From positions 145,652,051-145,716,050 of the forward strand of contig OX578133.1 of the NCBI GenBank assembly GCA_951213105.1: a stretch of 64,000 nucleotides of DNA. Reading direction: 5' to 3'. The notes under the pieces are model-generated. The model made no database searches. It worked only from the letters and a program-made list of their open reading frames with translations, and was not told where the DNA came from. The position numbers were made by a program, and so were the translations under genes. The stretch comes from Amaurobius ferox (Eukaryota; Arthropoda; Arachnida; Araneae; Amaurobiidae). Every line of letters begins with the position of its first letter. The first letter of the stretch is position 1. Shown here piece after piece: positions 60,061 to 64,000 of this stretch.

Positions 60061-60960
60061 AAAGCTAGATTTGGGAGACTTGTTTTAAAATTAATTTTTT
60101 TATTAGTGTCACTAACAGTTTGATCAAAAATAGACAACTTAAACTTAAAATAAAAATTTTTTTAAATACTTGGGTACACTAAATCTGAAATATATACATG
60201 TGCTTTTCATTCTGATAAAGATTATAATGCAAATTCTCTTTTCCATCAAAAGAAGTTAAATTGTTGTCTGAAAAAAAAAATGAGAATTTGCCGGAATTTT
60301 AAATTTAATGCCAAGTTTCACCAATGAATATTGTATCCTCAATAAAATAAAAAATCAGCAAATTTAAACAATAAATAAACCTTCCAGAATTTTATATTGT
60401 TGAAATGCACATGCAGTAATATAAAAGGTATTTAATAAATAACAATTTTAAGATAGCGCCATAAGCTACCATGCCATGCTACACACAATGAGCAAGAAAC
60501 ACCCCCTCTCGTCATTAAATTTGATGACCAATACGGTCACCCCTTTTTGATATCGAAATTTTCTCTCCAAAACCTATGCAGCTCCGACTATAGTTAGAAG
60601 ATAGGTGGGTACCACGACTCTTTCCTTCCGGGGAGACTTGCTTTAAAATTAATTTCTCATCGGTATCTCTAATTTTCCGGATATGCATGTTTTAAGACCT
60701 CTTGAGCACATCTCAAACTAGACAACTTAAAAAATAGAAATTTTTAAATACTTAGGTACACGAAGTCTGAAAAATATACATGTGTTTTTCATTCTGATAA
60801 AGATTGTGATGCAAATTTTCTTTTCGATCAAATGAAATGAACTTTTTTCCTGAAAAAAAAAATGATCAGCATTCCCCAATGAATATTGAGTCATCAAAAA
60901 TTGGCAAATGCACCAATGAAAAATTTTTTTAGGATGATTTACGTTTAAGATTGCAACACC
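60060..60960. repeat. Diverged direct repeat pair (60060-60330 and 60625-60880)
   Basis: Both copies contain gggagacttg-tttaaaatta, tagacaacttaa, taaatactt-ggtaca, atatacatgtg and ttttcattctgataaagatt in order, about 575 bp apart in the same orientation. The sequence between them (60480-60620) is unrelated. Confidence 0.7.
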
Positions 60961-60988
60961 AGATGAAGCCATCAGCTACAGTGTCGTA

Positions 60989-62508
60989 CACTGCTGGACA
61001 AAACTTTGGCGACCACCAGATTCTAAAAAACTACAAATCATGTACGGATGTGTTCCCCACCGTGACTTGAAGGGACAATAAGAAGCAAATATGAATATCA
61101 AAAACTGTTTATCTCAAAATTAAAACATTTTACAAAAAATACAGGAAAATGGGTAGCCAAAACTTTGCCTACCACTAAGTAATCACACATGTGTAACAAA
61201 TAAAAGATGACAAAAAGGTGAGTCAGTTATTGAATTTGTGCCCTTTTAACATCAATGACCTTTAGCAAACGTCCAGGAATTGATTTGTATAGATTCATTA
61301 TGGTTTCCTTATTGAACTTCTTTGCACATCTCTCCAGAGCACGAATCAGTTCTTTCCGGTCATCATATTGCTTTTCGCTATACACAATCTCCTCCAGTAG
61401 GTGCCACACATTCTCAATGTTGTTCAGATCGGGGCTGCATGCGGGCCAATCTAAGACAGCAATTTTATTGGACCTCAGGTACTTCAGCACTTTTTGCAAT
61501 GTGAATACTTGCATTGTCTTGCTGCCAAATCCACTTGTTCTGGCCAAATTGTCCGTAACACCATGGGATAAAGGTGATTCATAGGTCATCAAGATATTTT
61601 AGGGTGTTATATTTGCCTTCAACAACCTTTATCACAAGATTACCAAAGCTAGAGATAGCACCTAAAATCATGACACTGCCACCACCTATTTGACGCTTCA
61701 CTCGATGCGGTGCGATGACGCTATCACCTCTATGTTCGACGCATGAACTGACGTTGTCGGGTCCATCGAGGTAAAAGTGTTTCTCATCCGTGAAAACCAC
61801 TTGCTTGAAGTCAGTGGATTCGACAATGTGTTTGCGTGCGAACTTGAGACTCTCTTCCCTGTGTCTCGGCATTAATGGCAGTTGTTTCTTGATTATTTTG
61901 TAGCTAAAGCCTTGTTTAGCTAACGTTCGACAAATAGTTCGGCGTGAGGCTGTCACACCGGTTTTATTCTTTATGAAACGGCTGGTGACCAGTTCATCTT
62001 GCCCTATTAATTGCCATGTCATCCTCCTAATTCTCCTTTTATCACGGACAGACAAAGCTTCAGGACGTCCGATCTTCTTCCCTGTTTTCCGGTTCCTATT
62101 CTTGAGCACCCTGATGACTATCATTGGAAACACTTGTTTGGACGGCGGTTTTCCTGACACTTTTAAGCTGGCCATATAACTTGATGATTTCAGCACGTTT
62201 CTCCTCAGTGATCATCCTTCACATCTTTAAGTTATTGCATGCTTATTGCGCCACCTGTAAGCTATACAACTAGTAACTGAGCACTTATATTTATATGAAA
62301 TATTTCCAAAACTCTTACTGGTGGACAAAGTTTTGACCACCTTATTTTCGCGTTTTTCATTATAATCTTTATTGTTTTTGCCATAATATATTAATTTGAT
62401 GTTCATATGTGCATATTATTGATTTATCGTTTTATTTTACATAGCATATCTTTTTATTAATAACACGCACCGAGATTTAGGTGGTCGCCAAAGTTTTGTC
62501 CAGCAGTG
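60989..62508 (-). mobile_element. Tc1-type element, full length, IR/DR ends
   Basis: TA (60987-60988, 62509-62510) flanks inverted ends cactgctggacaaaactttg...ggcgaccacc and their reverse complement, near-perfect over 28 bp. Inner related repeats (gtagccaaaactttgcctac near 61153, ggtggacaaagttttgacca near 62322) give the double-repeat IR/DR arrangement of some Tc1 elements. Length 1520 bp. The transposase is on the minus strand. Confidence 0.92.
61227..62215 (-). pseudogene. Tc1-type transposase with few frameshifts
   Basis: The start ATG is at 62215 (MITEEKRAEIIKLYGQL). The frame shifts near 62165 and 62095. From there a long block contains GRPEALSVRDKRRIRRM (GRP linker between the two helix-turn-helix parts) and KQVVFTDEKHFYLDGPDN with the first catalytic Asp, then GGGSVMILGAIS. 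A further shift near 61585 and loss of the usual DNAPxH block are followed by WPACSPDLNNIENVWHLLEE with the final catalytic Glu, ending at 61227. The overall order and length (about 330 codons) fit a Tc1 transposase. The second catalytic Asp is not visible, so it is probably inactive though recent. Confidence 0.88.
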
Positions 62509-62510
62509 TA

Positions 62511-63298
62511 GAAGATAAGGTACAAATCGGTTGTAAATGCGAAGCTTCTTTGACTTAAAATAACTAAAAAAAACTAAATCGAATTTTTAAAAAATCTCAT
62601 TGAGGAATATCACTCCAAGTCCTGAAGTACATGTATACCAAATTTCGTGTCCGTAAGACATTTAGATTCTATGCTACAGACACATATCTTCCTCTATGAT
62701 TTAGATTTGTATACTGTTTGAATGTTTATTTTATAGCAGCTGTTTACCCACAAGTAGTAGCCATCCATCAAAAGAATGGCCATCACAATACTAGATGGGT
62801 AATCACTGACCTTAGGTCAGCTATTCCAACACATTGGAATTATTTTCTTTTACTTGTTATTCGTATTGAAGATGGAGTATTGTCGCCATTCTTATCCTGG
62901 ACTTCAGGTTTTGTTTCGCTTAACCTAGATATTGGATGAATGAGGAAATTTGCTTACCAACTGACCCATGGGTGCTTGGCAAGAGTTGACATTTTGCACA
63001 TTATTGTAGTGTTCAATAGATGGTGCTTGCTGTGGAAAGTATCTTTTGTTAAATGCATATTTGTTGTTTTAGATTATGATGAAAAAAGGATTCCAGTAGT
63101 TGATTCCTTTTAGAAGGCCAAAAATTATGACCCAATAATTGCATTTAGAATTGATTCGATATGGAAGATTCAAATGGCACTTAATTCTAGACACATCTGG
63201 ATTAAGCAAAATAAGAGATCATGAATAAGCCCAATATAAATATGTGTTGATTTGTGTCCATCTAATAAACTGTTTGTGACATCAATGTGTGGTATATA
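62511..63298. other. Intergenic stretch, no gene recognised
   Basis: AT-rich. One plus-strand frame of 73 codons (62718-62939) has no domain I recognise, and no splice context supports it. Confidence 0.45.
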
Positions 63299-64000
63299 CA
63301 GGGTGTCCCAAAAAGATTGAAGCACGCTTTAATTCTTTACCTGTTGGAGATAAGTGGGCAATGTAAATTACAAAAATGTTGAAAGTAAGGTAGGAAATAA
63401 GAAGACATTGATGAAATAGTCCTCCCATTAATTTTCAAAAAGTTATACTTTTTAAAGTTTTATACGACCCCCTTAAAAAAATTTGGTTAATCAGAAAAAT
63501 TTTATTTTTAATGCAACAAGATCATTAAAAAAACTCTCATATCTGTATCTTTAAAATTGAGAGAGTTATTTTTAATTGAAAATTGAACAAGAATGGGAAC
63601 CATATATCAAATTAGAAGTGTAAATTTGTGACATATCACAAAAAAGATAAAACTGGATGATAATACATAGGATACCCAACCACGTAGCGAGTGCCACTGC
63701 TTTATATGATTTCTGTCTGTGTAATGCTTTATTTAGATGCATTTGTGATAAAAAAATTTTGACACAATATATTTTTGATCTAAATAATTTCCATCGTCAA
63801 ATTGTTTATGATCCCCATTTTCATTGATGAAACAACCTTTCACATGGTACGGAAAAATGGCATAAGTCAGATTTTTTTCCTTTATCATAATGGACAATTC
63901 CAGCCCCTTTTTATTTTTTTATTAGATTCGAAATGTTTCAAAACAGACAAACATACAAAAATTTTTATTCTCCGAGCTGTATTTCATGTTTTATTAGCAG
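63299..64000. mobile_element. Left end of a CAGGGTGTCCC element running off the window
   Basis: After a tata flank, cagggtgtcccaaaaagatt begins at about 63299. It shares its first ten bases with the MITE at 37081-37774 and resembles a widespread arthropod inverted terminus. The partner end was not found before position 64000, so the element is open on the right. Confidence 0.5.

Noticed and set aside
61255..61584. 109-codon plus-strand ORF
   Set aside because: It is antisense to the Tc1 transposase C-terminal block.

Overview
This is a eukaryotic, AT-rich, repeat-dense genomic window. Spliced exons with GT-AG introns of 3 to 13 kb, a tRNA-derived SINE and many Tc1/mariner, piggyBac-like, hAT-like and Academ-like relics point to an arthropod. 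A chelicerate such as a spider is my best guess, from the look of the Tc1, hAT and Academ-like relics. No bacterial, organellar, rRNA, tRNA or CRISPR feature was found.

The one host gene I can support is on the minus strand: Elongin A (EloA), the transcription-elongation factor that binds Elongin B/C. Five internal exons are visible, at 34361-34305, 27518-26367, 21453-21348, 18124-18038 and 4742-4689. Every exon joins the next in phase at GT-AG sites. Together they encode the TFIIS-N (LW) domain, a long lysine/serine-rich disordered region with a hexapeptide repeat, the linker to the C-terminal half, and the Elongin C-binding BC box. The first coding exon (beyond 34361) and the exons after the BC box were not found; the latter probably lie left of position 1. 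At least 29.7 kb of the window is therefore one gene, mostly intron.

The introns are full of transposons. Intron 5-6 (4743-18037) holds piggyBac-like relics, Penelope-like reverse transcriptase fragments, a hAT relic with about 174-bp tandem repeats, and two CAGGG-ended insertions. Intron 4-5 holds a Tc1 relic at 19.7-20.9 kb. Intron 3-4 holds a hAT-like element carrying a nested piggyBac derivative. Intron 2-3 holds a mariner with an intact catalytic triad but no N-terminal DNA-binding region.

From about 34.4 kb to the right end I recognise no host exon. The most striking item is a 5.9-kb element (38088-44036) with roughly 100-bp inverted ends and a 3-bp ATA duplication. It carries a decayed multi-domain protein with an XPG/FEN1-like nuclease signature and a Cys-rich tail, best matching Academ-type DNA transposons. 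A complete SINE (37792-38079) with 13-bp target duplications landed exactly on its left end. Three separate 56-58 bp insertions, each with its own 12-16 bp target duplication, match only the last part of that SINE and all start at the same point, so they look like an autonomous mini-family. Further right are a 170-bp minisatellite (47.7-48.5 kb), hAT-like and pogo-like MITEs, a DDE transposase relic (53.3-55.7 kb) and two Tc1 elements (56.6-58.0 and 61.0-62.5 kb).
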